This document shows positions 8,727 to 16,797 of a stretch of 64,000 bases of DNA, piece after piece; within the stretch, counting starts at the first letter, position 1, and each line of letters begins with the position of its first letter. The DNA is taken from contig CAJKKQ010000005.1 in the NCBI GenBank assembly GCA_905200545.1, forward strand, positions 79,375 to 143,374, read 5' to 3'. Origin of the DNA: an uncultured Oscillibacter sp. GTDB taxonomy: Bacteria > Bacillota > Clostridia > Oscillospirales > Oscillospiraceae. Below the pieces are notes generated by a model. The model worked only from the letters and a program-made list of their open reading frames with translations, searched no databases and was not told the DNA's origin. The position numbers and the translations under genes are program-made.

Positions 8727-8936
8727 GTTCTTTCTCCTTTTCCGCCTTGATTCTTGCCAGCGTACTGACAATATCACAGCCTGTTATTATTTGTCAATTA
8801 CTATTTGAAAAGTTAAAACTAAATTCACATTTGCATATCTAATCGACTTTTTTCGCCAGAAAAGTACAAATCGTCCTCGATTTACAGTAAAAAAGCAAGT
8901 AAATATCTATCCAGGATTTCAGAAGGAGTGATTACG

Positions 8937-9512
8937 ATGGCAATGGCCTGGGTTTGGGCGGGCATGGTGGTCTTATCCCTGATTTTCGGACTGGCCACCG
9001 GAAACCTTGAAAATGTTTCCAACGCGGCCATGGAGGGCGCCAATTCCGCCGTGGAGCTAAGCGTCTCCATGGCCGGCGTCATGTGCCTGTGGAGCGGTGT
9101 CATGGAGATCATGAACGCCTGCGGATTGTCCCAGGGGCTCTCACGGGCCTTTCGGCCCATTTTGCGCCGACTGATGCCCGAGGCCAGCCGGGATCCGGAG
9201 ACGCTCTCCGCCCTGTCCGCCAACGTCTCGGCCAACCTGCTGGGACTGGGCAATGCGGCCACGCCCCTGGGCATCCAGGCTGCCCGCCGGATGTCCCGGG
9301 ACTGCAGCGGTGTTGCCAGCGACGAGCTGTGTCTGCTGGTGGTGCTCAACACCGCCTCCATCCAGCTACTGCCGGCCACCATCGCCTCGGTTCGGGCGGC
9401 CGCCGGATCCGCCGCCCCCCTGGATATCCTGCCGGCGGTGTGGCTCTCGTCGGCGCTGTCCGTGGCGGCAGGGCTCACCGCCGCCCGCCTGTTCAGTGCC
9501 CTGGGGAGGTGA
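8937..9512 (+). CDS. spmA: Spore maturation protein A
   Basis: 191 residues, an integral membrane protein of the nucleoside-recognition (Gate) family. Conserved stretches are WSGVMEIMNACGLSQ, LRRLMPEA and NLLGLGNAATPLGIQAARRM. SpmA and SpmB act together in spore core dehydration and heat resistance. ATG 8937 is preceded by AAGGAG at 8-base spacing; an in-frame GTG at 8928 sits directly on that site and is unlikely. spmB follows after 5 bases. Confidence 0.94.
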   Translation: MAMAWVWAGMVVLSLIFGLATGNLENVSNAAMEGANSAVELSVSMAGVMCLWSGVMEIMNACGLSQGLSRAFRPILRRLMPEASRDPETLSALSANVSANLLGLGNAATPLGIQAARRMSRDCSGVASDELCLLVVLNTASIQLLPATIASVRAAAGSAAPLDILPAVWLSSALSVAAGLTAARLFSALGR

Positions 9513-9517
9513 CGGCG

Positions 9518-10039
9518 ATGAACGTCAGCGCTCTGGTGATCCCGCTGCTGCTGGCCCTGGTGGCCGCCTGGGGCATGGGCAAGCGGGTGAACGTCTACTC
9601 CGCCCTGACCCACGGTGCCGAGGAAGGACTGACGGTGCTGATACACATCATCCCCAATCTGGTGGGACTGCTGACGGCTGTGGCCATGTTCCGGGCCTCC
9701 GGCGCCATGGACGCCCTGTCCGGCGTATTCGCCCCGGTCCTGGAGGCTCTGGGGATCCCGCCGGAGACCGCGCCGCTGATGCTCATCCGCCCTGTCTCCG
9801 GCGGCGGCGCACTGGCGGTGGGCAGTGAGCTGATGACCTCCTACGGCCCGGACAGCTATATCGGCCGGGTGGCGGCGGTGATGCTGGGCAGCACTGAAAC
9901 CACCTTTTACACCATCGCCGTCTACTACGGCTCCGCCGGCATCCAGCGGACCCGCCACACCATTCCCGCGGCCCTGACAGCAGATCTTACGGGCTTTGTG
10001 GCCTCCGCTTTGGCAGTGCGGCTGTTTTTCGGAACATAA
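9518..10039 (+). CDS. spmB: Spore maturation protein B
   Basis: 173 residues. The start is ATG 9518 with GGGGAGGTG just upstream, 5 bases after the spmA stop. Gate-family membrane protein with NVYSALTHGAEEGL, LIRPVSGGGALAVGSEL and MLGSTETTFYTIAVYYGS, all typical of SpmB. It forms a two-gene operon with spmA and ends at a perfect hairpin. Expression in the forespore is expected from the family; no sporulation-sigma promoter was confidently read. Confidence 0.94.
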   Translation: MNVSALVIPLLLALVAAWGMGKRVNVYSALTHGAEEGLTVLIHIIPNLVGLLTAVAMFRASGAMDALSGVFAPVLEALGIPPETAPLMLIRPVSGGGALAVGSELMTSYGPDSYIGRVAAVMLGSTETTFYTIAVYYGSAGIQRTRHTIPAALTADLTGFVASALAVRLFFGT

Positions 10040-10043
10040 AAAA

Positions 10044-10074
10044 CATGGAGCGGAAGCATGGCTTCCGCTCCATG
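10044..10074. terminator. Bidirectional terminator between spmB and the GerMN gene
   Basis: A perfect 14-base inverted repeat (CATGGAGCGGAAGC / GCTTCCGCTCCATG) with a 3-base loop sits between converging genes. The minus strand continues into TTTTTTATG, so it is strongest for the GerMN gene. Confidence 0.85.
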
Positions 10075-10095
10075 GACCGTTTCCGCTGAGGTGCT

Positions 10096-10992
10096 TCAAT
10101 AGGGGTCGGCTATCACCGCGTCGGCGTACCGGGCGGCGTACTCCCCGTCCACCAGGAAGCGCACCTCTCCCACCGTATCCAGAGACTTCAGGGAGAGGGC
10201 CATGGCCCGTACCACGGGCGCCATCTCGGTCTCCTCCGGCAGTTCCGCCAGCAGGGCGGCGGAGAGGTTCACATAGCACACATCCTCCTCCAGCCAGACG
10301 GATTTTGCCCGGAAGCCCTCCGGGATCACAGGCAGCAAGGACCGGTCCCGCGGGCCCTCCTCCAGTCCCTGGAGCACCGCCGCCACCTGGGTGTCGCCCT
10401 CGTAGAGCTCCAGTGTACGCTCCTCTGCCGTCAGATTGCCCCGGCTGTCCCGGAAGTACAGATGGGCCTCCACCGTGCCCACCACGTCCTCCGTACTGGA
10501 CAGCAGTACGTCCCGGGGAGAGAAGCGCTGGGTGGTTCGATAGGCCAGCTCCTTGCCCCGCACCATGATGCTGACGGAAGCAATCTCCGGCAGCTGCGTC
10601 AGCGTCAGGGCAATGGCGTAGTCCGCCAGTGTCAGCTCCACCCCGGAGAGGGTGCTGTATGCAGACGAGAGGTCCACCAGTGCCCGGGCACCGTCCAGTT
10701 CCAGGCTCAGCAGGGTAGTCCCCGCGGGGATGGTGTTCACCAGCGTCTCATCCACCGGCCCCGCCAGCAGCTCTTCCATCAGGGCTTGGGCCACCTGCGC
10801 CACCCCCTGCTGTTCCTCCTCATCCAGATAGACGGTCTCCGCCCGCAGGGCGTCGCCTCCCGGGGCGTTGGCCAGATCCGCCTCCCGGAAATAGAGCAGA
10901 TAGGCCGCCTCCTCCTGTCCGGTGACGGCGGCGTAGGCACAGCCGGAGGCCAGCAGCACCAAAATCAGCAGTCCTGCCAGGACCCGTTTCAT
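10096..10992 (-). CDS. GerMN-domain lipoprotein (GerM-like)
   Basis: 298 residues. The lipoprotein signal is MKRVLAGLLILVLLASGC, with the acylated Cys at 18. Two GerMN domains follow, at about 60-150 (QALMEELLAGPV, LDGARALVDLSSAY) and 190-285 (VAAVLQGLEEGP, VCYVNLSAAL). GerM has a role in sporulation and germination on the outer membrane face. Its start overlaps the end of the histidine kinase gene by 4 bases, so it is translationally coupled to a two-component system. That arrangement also occurs for LpqB/GerMN proteins beside sensor kinases in Actinobacteria and suggests a sensory or envelope role. Confidence 0.88.
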   Translation of the reverse strand: MKRVLAGLLILVLLASGCAYAAVTGQEEAAYLLYFREADLANAPGGDALRAETVYLDEEEQQGVAQVAQALMEELLAGPVDETLVNTIPAGTTLLSLELDGARALVDLSSAYSTLSGVELTLADYAIALTLTQLPEIASVSIMVRGKELAYRTTQRFSPRDVLLSSTEDVVGTVEAHLYFRDSRGNLTAEERTLELYEGDTQVAAVLQGLEEGPRDRSLLPVIPEGFRAKSVWLEEDVCYVNLSAALLAELPEETEMAPVVRAMALSLKSLDTVGEVRFLVDGEYAARYADAVIADPY

Positions 10993-12392
10993 GCTTCACT
11001 CCCCCCTTCCGGCAGCGGCCAGCTGACGGTAAACACCGCGCCGCCCTCCGGGCGGTTGGCGGCCACTACCTGTCCGCCCCGGCGCTTCACCGTGTCACTG
11101 ACGATGGACAACCCCAATCCCGTGCCTCCGGCAGCCCGGGAGCGGGCCTTGTCCACCCGGTAGAACCGCTGGAACACCCGGGGCAGATCCTCCTCCGGGA
11201 TGCCGGGGCCGTTGTCCTCCACCCGCAGCAGTGCCCGGGGGCCCTGGCGCAGCAAAGACACCTGGACGGTGCCGCCCCGGCCGGTATATTTGACGGCGTT
11301 GTCGGTGAGATTGTAGATCACCTGGTGGATCTCGTCGGGCGTGGCAGCCGCCATACAGCCCTCCTGGGCCCTGCAGGTGAGGGTCACACCCTTCTCCTTG
11401 GCCACCAGATCCATCATCCGCATCACCTGCTCCAGAACCGGCCGCACATCCGTGGGCTGGGCCGGCTCCAGTACGCCGCTGTCCAGCCTGGTCAGGCGCA
11501 GCAGATCCTCCGTGATGCGGGAGAGGCGCTCCGCCTCCTGGCCGATGTCCGCCACGAACTCCCGGGTGGTGGCGGGATCGATGTTGTCCGTCTGCAAAAT
11601 GGAATCCGTCAGCAGCCGGATGGCCGCCAGAGGCGTTTTCAGCTCATGGGAGGCATCGGAGACAAAGCGCCGCCGGGCATCCTCCGTGGTCTGGAGGCGG
11701 TCCGCCAGGCTGTTGAACTCCTCGCCCAACTGGGCGATCTCGTCGTGGCCGCCGATCTCCGTGCGGTGGCTGTAAGCGCCCTCCCGCACCTTGCGGATGG
11801 CCACCAGCAGCTGCCCCAGCTTCCCCGTCAGGGCCTGGGAGAGCCAGAAGCTCAAAAGCAGCACCGCGATCCCCACCACGGCGGAGAGCCGCAGGAGGTT
11901 GCTCTGGAGCCCCTCCAGCAGCGCCGCCTGCTCCGTATCGTACTCGTAGGCGTACACAGAGCCGATGATCTGGTTTTGATAGAGTACCGGGGAGGATGCC
12001 CGGCTGCGGAAAGCACCGTCCCCGTAGCTGCAGCTGAAGGCGTCGTTGCCCAAAAGGGCCTGAACGATCTCCGTATAGACGGCAAACTCTCCCACGGCGG
12101 AGCCGGTCTCCCGGGTGTCGTAGAGAACCCGTCCGGCGCCATCCGTCACCAGGATACGGGAAAGCCCCGTCTCCTCCACCACCGCCAAAGCCTCCGTCAC
12201 GTTCTCCTCCGTCAGCCGGTTCAGTCCCGACAGGGAGTTCACCATCACCGAGACGCTGGACTGGAGGGTGGTCTCCTTGGAGCGGAACACCAGGTCCTGG
12301 GACACCAGCAGCGGATAGGTGTTGAGCAGCACCAGCACCGCCGTGATGATGAGAATGTAGCTCAGGCAGAACTTTACCCGGAGGCTGTCCAA
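10989..12392 (-). CDS. Membrane sensor histidine kinase with HAMP domain
   Basis: 467 residues. TM1 (about 7-28), an extracytoplasmic sensor region (about 30-165), TM2 (about 170-192), HAMP (about 193-245), HisKA with phospho-acceptor motif SHELKTPLAAIRLL, and a catalytic domain with N-box NLTDNAVKYT and GTGLGLSIV. This is the PhoR/PnpS-like architecture. No ATG lies near TM1; the likely start is TTG 12392 with a weak GGGGA upstream. It lies 10 bases after the response regulator gene and overlaps the GerMN gene by 4 bases. The signal sensed is unknown. Confidence 0.92.
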   Translation of the reverse strand: MDSLRVKFCLSYILIITAVLVLLNTYPLLVSQDLVFRSKETTLQSSVSVMVNSLSGLNRLTEENVTEALAVVEETGLSRILVTDGAGRVLYDTRETGSAVGEFAVYTEIVQALLGNDAFSCSYGDGAFRSRASSPVLYQNQIIGSVYAYEYDTEQAALLEGLQSNLLRLSAVVGIAVLLLSFWLSQALTGKLGQLLVAIRKVREGAYSHRTEIGGHDEIAQLGEEFNSLADRLQTTEDARRRFVSDASHELKTPLAAIRLLTDSILQTDNIDPATTREFVADIGQEAERLSRITEDLLRLTRLDSGVLEPAQPTDVRPVLEQVMRMMDLVAKEKGVTLTCRAQEGCMAAATPDEIHQVIYNLTDNAVKYTGRGGTVQVSLLRQGPRALLRVEDNGPGIPEEDLPRVFQRFYRVDKARSRAAGGTGLGLSIVSDTVKRRGGQVVAANRPEGGAVFTVSWPLPEGGSEA

Positions 12393-12402
12393 AAATCCCC
12401 GC

Positions 12403-13092
12403 TTATCCCTTGAAATAGTACCCCACTCCCCACTTGGTCATAATGTGCTCCGGCTCCGCCGGATTGCGCTCCAGCTTCTCACGCAGGCGGCGGATGTGGA
12501 CATCCACCGTCCGGTAATCTCCGCCATAGGAATAACCCCACACCACGTTCATCAGGTTCTCACGGCTGTACACCCGGCGGGGATTGCGCATCAAAAGCTC
12601 GATGAGGTCGTACTCCTTGGCGGTGAGATCCACGGTCCGGCCGTCCCGGATAGCCACCCGCTCCTCGGTGTTGAGGGTGAGATCCCCCACCGTCAGCAGC
12701 GCCCCCTGGCTGCGCTGGACCCCGGCGGCCCGGCGCAGCAGCGCCCGCACCCGGGCCTTGAGCTCCAGGATATTGAAGGGCTTTGTGATATAATCGTCCG
12801 CCCCGCACTCAAAGCCCATGAGTTTGTCGGCGTCCTCGCTTTTGGCGGTGAGCATGATGATGGGCACGTTGGAAAACTCCCGGATGCGCATACAGGCCTC
12901 CAGCCCGTCCACCTCCGGCATCATCACGTCCAGGATGATGAGGTCGAACCGGTCACTGCGGGCCAGCTCCACGGCGGCGGCGCCGTCATAGGCGCACTCC
13001 ACCTGATAGCCCTCATTCTCCAGGTTGAACTTCATTCCCTTTACCAACAGCTTCTCGTCGTCAACAACCAATATTTTCAAGGCAGTGCCCAT
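12403..13092 (-). CDS. OmpR-family response regulator
   Basis: 229 residues. The receiver domain has the DDE acidic pocket, phospho-acceptor Asp in LIILDVMMPEVDG and Lys in YITKPFN. The C-terminal winged helix includes LTAKEYDLIELLMRNPRRVYSRE and DVHIRRLREKLE. It is the partner of the kinase immediately downstream. ATG 13092 touches its AAAGG ribosome site; a TTG at 13080 with better spacing would begin at LKILVVDDE and may be the true start. Confidence 0.94.
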   Translation of the reverse strand: MGTALKILVVDDEKLLVKGMKFNLENEGYQVECAYDGAAAVELARSDRFDLIILDVMMPEVDGLEACMRIREFSNVPIIMLTAKSEDADKLMGFECGADDYITKPFNILELKARVRALLRRAAGVQRSQGALLTVGDLTLNTEERVAIRDGRTVDLTAKEYDLIELLMRNPRRVYSRENLMNVVWGYSYGGDYRTVDVHIRRLREKLERNPAEPEHIMTKWGVGYYFKG

Positions 13093-13108
13093 CCTTTCCG
13101 TTTTTCAA

Positions 13109-13480
13109 TCAATTCACCGTGATGCGGCCCTCCAGGTCGGCAAATTTTCCCTCGCCGATGCCGTCCACCTCCATGATCTCCTCTATGGAGGTAAAGGGAC
13201 CGTTGGCCTCCCGGTATGCCACGATCCGCTCCGCCAGCTTCTCCCCGATGCCGGGCAGCTCCGTCAGTTCGGCTGCGGTAGCGGTGTTGAGGTCCAGAGG
13301 TGTGAAGTCCGGCGTCAGATCCTCCTGAGGCACCTCCGCCTCCGTGGTGACAGCCACGGTGTCCTCCTCCCCGGCGGGCCTTGTGTCGTAGACATACAGC
13401 CCTGCCAGGACGCACAAAAACACCGCCGTGATCCCCAGCAGCAATTTTTCCGCTTTTGTCACATTTGTCTTTTCCCTCAC
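13109..13480 (-). CDS. ComEA-like helix-hairpin-helix protein
   Basis: 123 residues from GTG 13480 with AGGGAG upstream. One N-terminal membrane anchor (about 12-29), an acidic linker, and a C-terminal double helix-hairpin-helix: LDLNTATAAELTELPGIGEK and IEEIMEVDGIGEGKFADLEG. This matches the DNA-binding half of the competence receptor ComEA, without the longer N-terminal oligomerisation domain. No other competence gene is beside it, so uptake of DNA is only a possibility. It precedes the response regulator gene by 16 bases and may be co-transcribed. Confidence 0.87.
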   Translation of the reverse strand: MREKTNVTKAEKLLLGITAVFLCVLAGLYVYDTRPAGEEDTVAVTTEAEVPQEDLTPDFTPLDLNTATAAELTELPGIGEKLAERIVAYREANGPFTSIEEIMEVDGIGEGKFADLEGRITVN

Positions 13481-13606
13481 GGTTGAACTCCCTGTGTTTT
13501 TTTGATATACTGGAATCCGTCGAAGCCGGTCGAAGAGATTGCCGGCTCCTCTTTTCCTACAAGTTCAGATTACTTTGGATTATAGCATAGATTGCAGGAG
13601 ATAGAT

Positions 13607-14992
13607 ATGAAATTCAAGGGCTTTCTTTCCGTTTTTTTGGCTGTTTTGATTTTGATGGGCACCGCCGTCCCCTCCGCCGCGGCAGCGGAGGAGGAAGAGG
13701 AGCCCTTTACCCTGGAGGATCCCAATATCCTGGCCAAGGCCGCGCTGCTGGTGGATGCCAAAACCGGCGCCGTGGTCTATGCCAAGGATGAGCACAAGGA
13801 ACTCTATCCCGCCAGTCTTACCAAGATCATGACCGCCCTGCTGGTGCTGGAGGCGGTGGACAAGGGGGATCTCACGTTGGACCAGCCCATCACCGCCACG
13901 CAGTCCGCCATGTCCGGCCTCTCCGCCGACGGCAGCACCGCCGGCATCAAGGCCGGGGAGACCATGACGGTGGAGAACCTGCTCTACTGTATGCTGGTGG
14001 TCTCCGCCAACGAGGCCTGCAACATTCTGGCGGAGGCGGTGGCCGGATCCGTGGATGCCTTCGTGGACAAGATGAACGCCAAGGCGGAGGAGCTGGGCTG
14101 CGAGAACACCCACTTTGCCAACGCAAACGGCCTCCACGATCCCCAGCACTACACCTCCGCCTGGGATCTGTACCTCATCACCAAGGCCGCCATGGAATAC
14201 CCGGAGTTCATGACCGTCTGCGACACCGCCCAGGTCACCATCCCCGCCACCAACATGAGCGAGGAGCGGACTCTGTACACCACCAACTACCTGCTCTCCA
14301 ACTGGCGGGTCATCGGCTACCGCAACACCGAGGCCCACGGCATCAAGACCGGCTCCACCGACGAGGCCGGCTACTGCCTGGTCTCCTCCGCCCAGCGGGG
14401 CAGCCTCTCCTTTATCAGCGTCATCCTGGGGGCCGAGCGGGTGGAGGTAAACGGCGTAGGCGATGTGCGCAGCTTCTCCGAGACCACCCGGATGTTCAAC
14501 TGGGGCTTCAAAAACTTCACCTACAAGACCGTGCTGGATGAGAACGAATTCCCCAAGGAGGTGGCGGTGACCCTCTCCAAGATCGACCATGTGGCCGTGC
14601 GTCCGGCGGAGGAAGTGGAAGTCCTGATGCCCAACGGGCTGGATCCGGCAGATCTCACCCGCACCGTGGAGCTCACCGCCAATCCCGTGGAAGCCCCTGT
14701 GTCCGCCGGTGATGTGCTGGGTACGCTGACCCTCAGCTATAACGACCAGGTCTATGCCACGGTGGATCTGCTGGCCCTCAACGATGTGGAGGCCTCCGGT
14801 TTCCTGACTTTTCTGCGGGATATGCAGGTCTTTTTCAGCGGCACCGCCGTGCGGATCGCACTGGTGGTGCTGGTGGTGCTCATCGCGGCACTGGTGCTCT
14901 GGAAGCTGACGGTGGGCCGCCGCCGCTACCGCTACGGCCGCAGCGTCAGCGGGCGGGGCCGCAGCTCCTACCGGGGCCGCCGCAGAAGATAA
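13607..14992 (+). CDS. D-alanyl-D-alanine carboxypeptidase (DacF/PBP5 type)
   Basis: 461 residues. A signal peptide (MKFKGFLSVFLAVLILMGTA) ends near the AAAAEE stretch. Active-site motifs are SLTKIMT (SxxK), SANEACN (SxN) and GIKTGST (KTG). A beta-rich PBP5 C-terminal domain follows, then one membrane segment (about 412-432) and an Arg/Tyr/Gly-rich basic tail. The enzyme trims pentapeptide stems on peptidoglycan; DacF-type members act in spore cortex formation. ATG 13607 has AGGAG upstream; an in-frame TTG at 13592 lacks one. It is divergent from the ComEA-like gene. Confidence 0.93.
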   Translation: MKFKGFLSVFLAVLILMGTAVPSAAAAEEEEEPFTLEDPNILAKAALLVDAKTGAVVYAKDEHKELYPASLTKIMTALLVLEAVDKGDLTLDQPITATQSAMSGLSADGSTAGIKAGETMTVENLLYCMLVVSANEACNILAEAVAGSVDAFVDKMNAKAEELGCENTHFANANGLHDPQHYTSAWDLYLITKAAMEYPEFMTVCDTAQVTIPATNMSEERTLYTTNYLLSNWRVIGYRNTEAHGIKTGSTDEAGYCLVSSAQRGSLSFISVILGAERVEVNGVGDVRSFSETTRMFNWGFKNFTYKTVLDENEFPKEVAVTLSKIDHVAVRPAEEVEVLMPNGLDPADLTRTVELTANPVEAPVSAGDVLGTLTLSYNDQVYATVDLLALNDVEASGFLTFLRDMQVFFSGTAVRIALVVLVVLIAALVLWKLTVGRRRYRYGRSVSGRGRSSYRGRRRR

Positions 14993-15000
14993 CCAAAAAA

Positions 15001-15033
15001 CGAGACCGTCCGGTTGGGACGGTCTCGTTTTTT
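15001..15033. terminator. Bidirectional terminator, carboxypeptidase/nitroreductase
   Basis: Stem CGAGACCGTCC / GGACGGTCTCG with a 5-base loop, flanked by A6 on the left and T6 on the right. It serves both converging genes. Confidence 0.93.
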
Positions 15034-15034
15034 C

Positions 15035-15547
15035 TCACAGATAGCATACCAGCTCAGAGAGGGGCTTGCGGTCTGTGTGGAGGCGGGAGGGATGAGCGCC
15101 TTCCGCTGGGTAGCCCATAGGCAGCAGGGCGATGGGCTCCAGGCCCGCCATCTCCGGGAAAGCCGCTTTCAGCTTCTCCGGGTCGAACATACCCACATAG
15201 GTGGTACCCAGGCCCAGATCCGCCGCCTGAAGCATCATCTGGGTGGCGGCGATGGCGGCGTCGATCTCACCGTGGTTCTTGCCGTCGCCCTCCCGAACCC
15301 AGGCAGCAGCGGGGTCATAGGCCACCGCCAGGATCACCGGGGGATGGAAGTGGCTGCCCATGCAGGCATCCGCCTTTTCCAGGGCCTCGGGGCTCTGGAT
15401 CACGAAAAAGCGCTGGGGCTGGTTGTTGTGGGCAGTGGGGGCTTCGCGTCCGGCCTCCAGAACGGCGGTGATTTTCTCCGCCTCCACGGGACGGTCGCTG
15501 AATTTGCGCAGAGAATACCGCTCCGCAGACAGTTGTGCAAACTCCAT
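15035..15547 (-). CDS. Nitroreductase-family protein
   Basis: 170 residues, a short member of the FMN-dependent nitroreductase family. The N-terminal RYSLRKFSDRPVE supplies the FMN phosphate-binding Arg cluster; EAPTAHNNQPQRFFVI and the C-terminal LGTTYVG and LLPMGYPAE are family segments. It probably reduces quinones, nitro compounds or flavin using NAD(P)H; the substrate is unknown. ATG 15547 follows AAGGAGAA. It stands alone between gerQ and the carboxypeptidase, with its own terminator. Confidence 0.9.
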   Translation of the reverse strand: MEFAQLSAERYSLRKFSDRPVEAEKITAVLEAGREAPTAHNNQPQRFFVIQSPEALEKADACMGSHFHPPVILAVAYDPAAAWVREGDGKNHGEIDAAIAATQMMLQAADLGLGTTYVGMFDPEKLKAAFPEMAGLEPIALLPMGYPAEGAHPSRLHTDRKPLSELVCYL

Positions 15548-15617
15548 GGGGTTCTCCTTCTTTCTTGTTTGATTACCCCCGGATTGTACCACAACCTGCC
15601 AGCGAGCGCAATCCCCC

Positions 15618-16151
15618 TCAGCCCTGAGACGTGCTGCCCTGCCAGTTGCCGTCCTGCAAAATGGCCTCGCAGAGTTTGCGCCGCTCCACATCGTAGAATT
15701 CCATGAACTTCAGAGAGTAGATGTCCGCCACGATGTAGCGGTCCCGGCCCTCCTGGTAGATGGTCAGGTAGTTGTTGCCCACCTCGTAGAGGATTCCCTC
15801 CCAGGACACCATGCTCTGGGTTCCCACCAGGAAGGTGGCCACGATGTAGGTGCCGATATTCTGGGAGAGCATGGCATTGAGTGAGCCCTTATAGGCCTCG
15901 GACACCGTGGTGGGGGACTCCACTACCTCCGCCGGCAGGCGGTTTTGCATATCCAGCTGTCCGCCGCTGAGCTGCGAGGTGCCCCGGACTCCGCTGCTTC
16001 GCCCCGCCGTCCGGGGCATGCTGATCTCCCGGCTCCAGTCGGGAACCGCGCTGTGTGTCATGGGTTCCATGGGGGCAGTCACCGGAGCGGCCTGCCCGGA
16101 GGCGGGAACGGCATCGGAACGGCTGGTACGGTCTTGCTGAAACTGAAACAT
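15618..16151 (-). CDS. GerQ-like spore coat protein
   Basis: 177 residues from ATG 16151 after GCAAGGAGG. The first 90 residues are low-complexity (Gln, Pro, Arg, Ser). The C-terminal ~80 residues (NIGTYIVATFLVGTQ, WEGILYEVGNNYLTIYQ, RYIVADIYSLKFMEFYD) resemble the GerQ core. Two facts support the call: the weak family resemblance and its place directly after a CwlJ-type hydrolase, as in the B. subtilis cwlJ-gerQ operon. There GerQ holds CwlJ in the coat and is crosslinked by transglutaminase. Confidence 0.75.
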   Translation of the reverse strand: MFQFQQDRTSRSDAVPASGQAAPVTAPMEPMTHSAVPDWSREISMPRTAGRSSGVRGTSQLSGGQLDMQNRLPAEVVESPTTVSEAYKGSLNAMLSQNIGTYIVATFLVGTQSMVSWEGILYEVGNNYLTIYQEGRDRYIVADIYSLKFMEFYDVERRKLCEAILQDGNWQGSTSQG

Positions 16152-16214
16152 AAAAACCCTCCTTGCGCCCAACTGGCGCCAAAATGATCCGGATACTCCG
16201 GCCCGGATGCCCTC

Positions 16215-16655
16215 TCAGGTTTTGTAGTAGGCATCCGTGGGATTGTAGAAGCAGTGGTCCCCGATGCGGGTCTGCCAGTAGCCCACACCGGAGGGGAACT
16301 GGGAGCGGCACTGGGGGCCGAAGGGGTTGTAGAACCAAAGGGACTCCGCCACGTCTGGCAGGCGGTTTCCGGCAATGGCCCAGTCTGCTATGTCATAATG
16401 GATCTGCTCTGGGCGCATATTGTAAATATTCTGGGGGTTGTAGACCCCGTTTTCCGTTTCGCTGGCACAGACGAACTGTCCCGGCTGGAAGATGATGTTG
16501 CGGATGCTGCCCTTGCCCACCCGGGCATACTCGCCGCCCACCGCGTTGACGCGGTTCATCACCACTCCCGCCACCGCCTTCATTCCGTTTTCGCCCTCTC
16601 CTCCCGCCTCGCACTCGATGAGGCGGGCCAGCAGCTCCCTGTCGGAATATGCCAT
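16215..16655 (-). CDS. CwlJ/SleB-type spore cortex-lytic hydrolase
   Basis: 146 residues, nearly the size of B. subtilis CwlJ (about 142). It is a bare Hydrolase_2 domain with no signal peptide or peptidoglycan-binding domain, the CwlJ form rather than SleB. The N-terminal catalytic Glu is in LIECEAGGEGENGMKAV; VMNRVN, FQPGQF and NPFGPQCRSQFP are conserved. It cleaves cortex peptidoglycan during germination. It is 63 bases ahead of the gerQ-like gene. An AAAGGAG ribosome site lies about 12 bases upstream of the ATG. Confidence 0.9.
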   Translation of the reverse strand: MAYSDRELLARLIECEAGGEGENGMKAVAGVVMNRVNAVGGEYARVGKGSIRNIIFQPGQFVCASETENGVYNPQNIYNMRPEQIHYDIADWAIAGNRLPDVAESLWFYNPFGPQCRSQFPSGVGYWQTRIGDHCFYNPTDAYYKT

Positions 16656-16756
16656 ATTCGGTCATCACTCCTTTGCGGCGGCTCCTGATACCAACACGCA
16701 CTCCAGTCTATGCACCCGGCGGCGCCGGTGTGCCCGGCCACAATTCCAAAAGGCGC

Positions 16757-16791
16757 AAAAAGAGGCCGCCGGATGATTCCGGCGGCCTCTT
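16757..16791 (-). terminator. Terminator of the glycosyltransferase gene
   Basis: A perfect 14-base stem (AAGAGGCCGCCGGA / TCCGGCGGCCTCTT), loop TGAT, running into TTTT on the minus strand a few bases after the stop. Confidence 0.92.
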
Positions 16792-16797
16792 GGGCGC

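Noticed and set aside
13109..13480. A competence (DNA uptake) locus around the ComEA-like gene
   Set aside because: No comEC, comF or pilin genes are nearby; a lone helix-hairpin-helix protein next to a two-component system is not enough.
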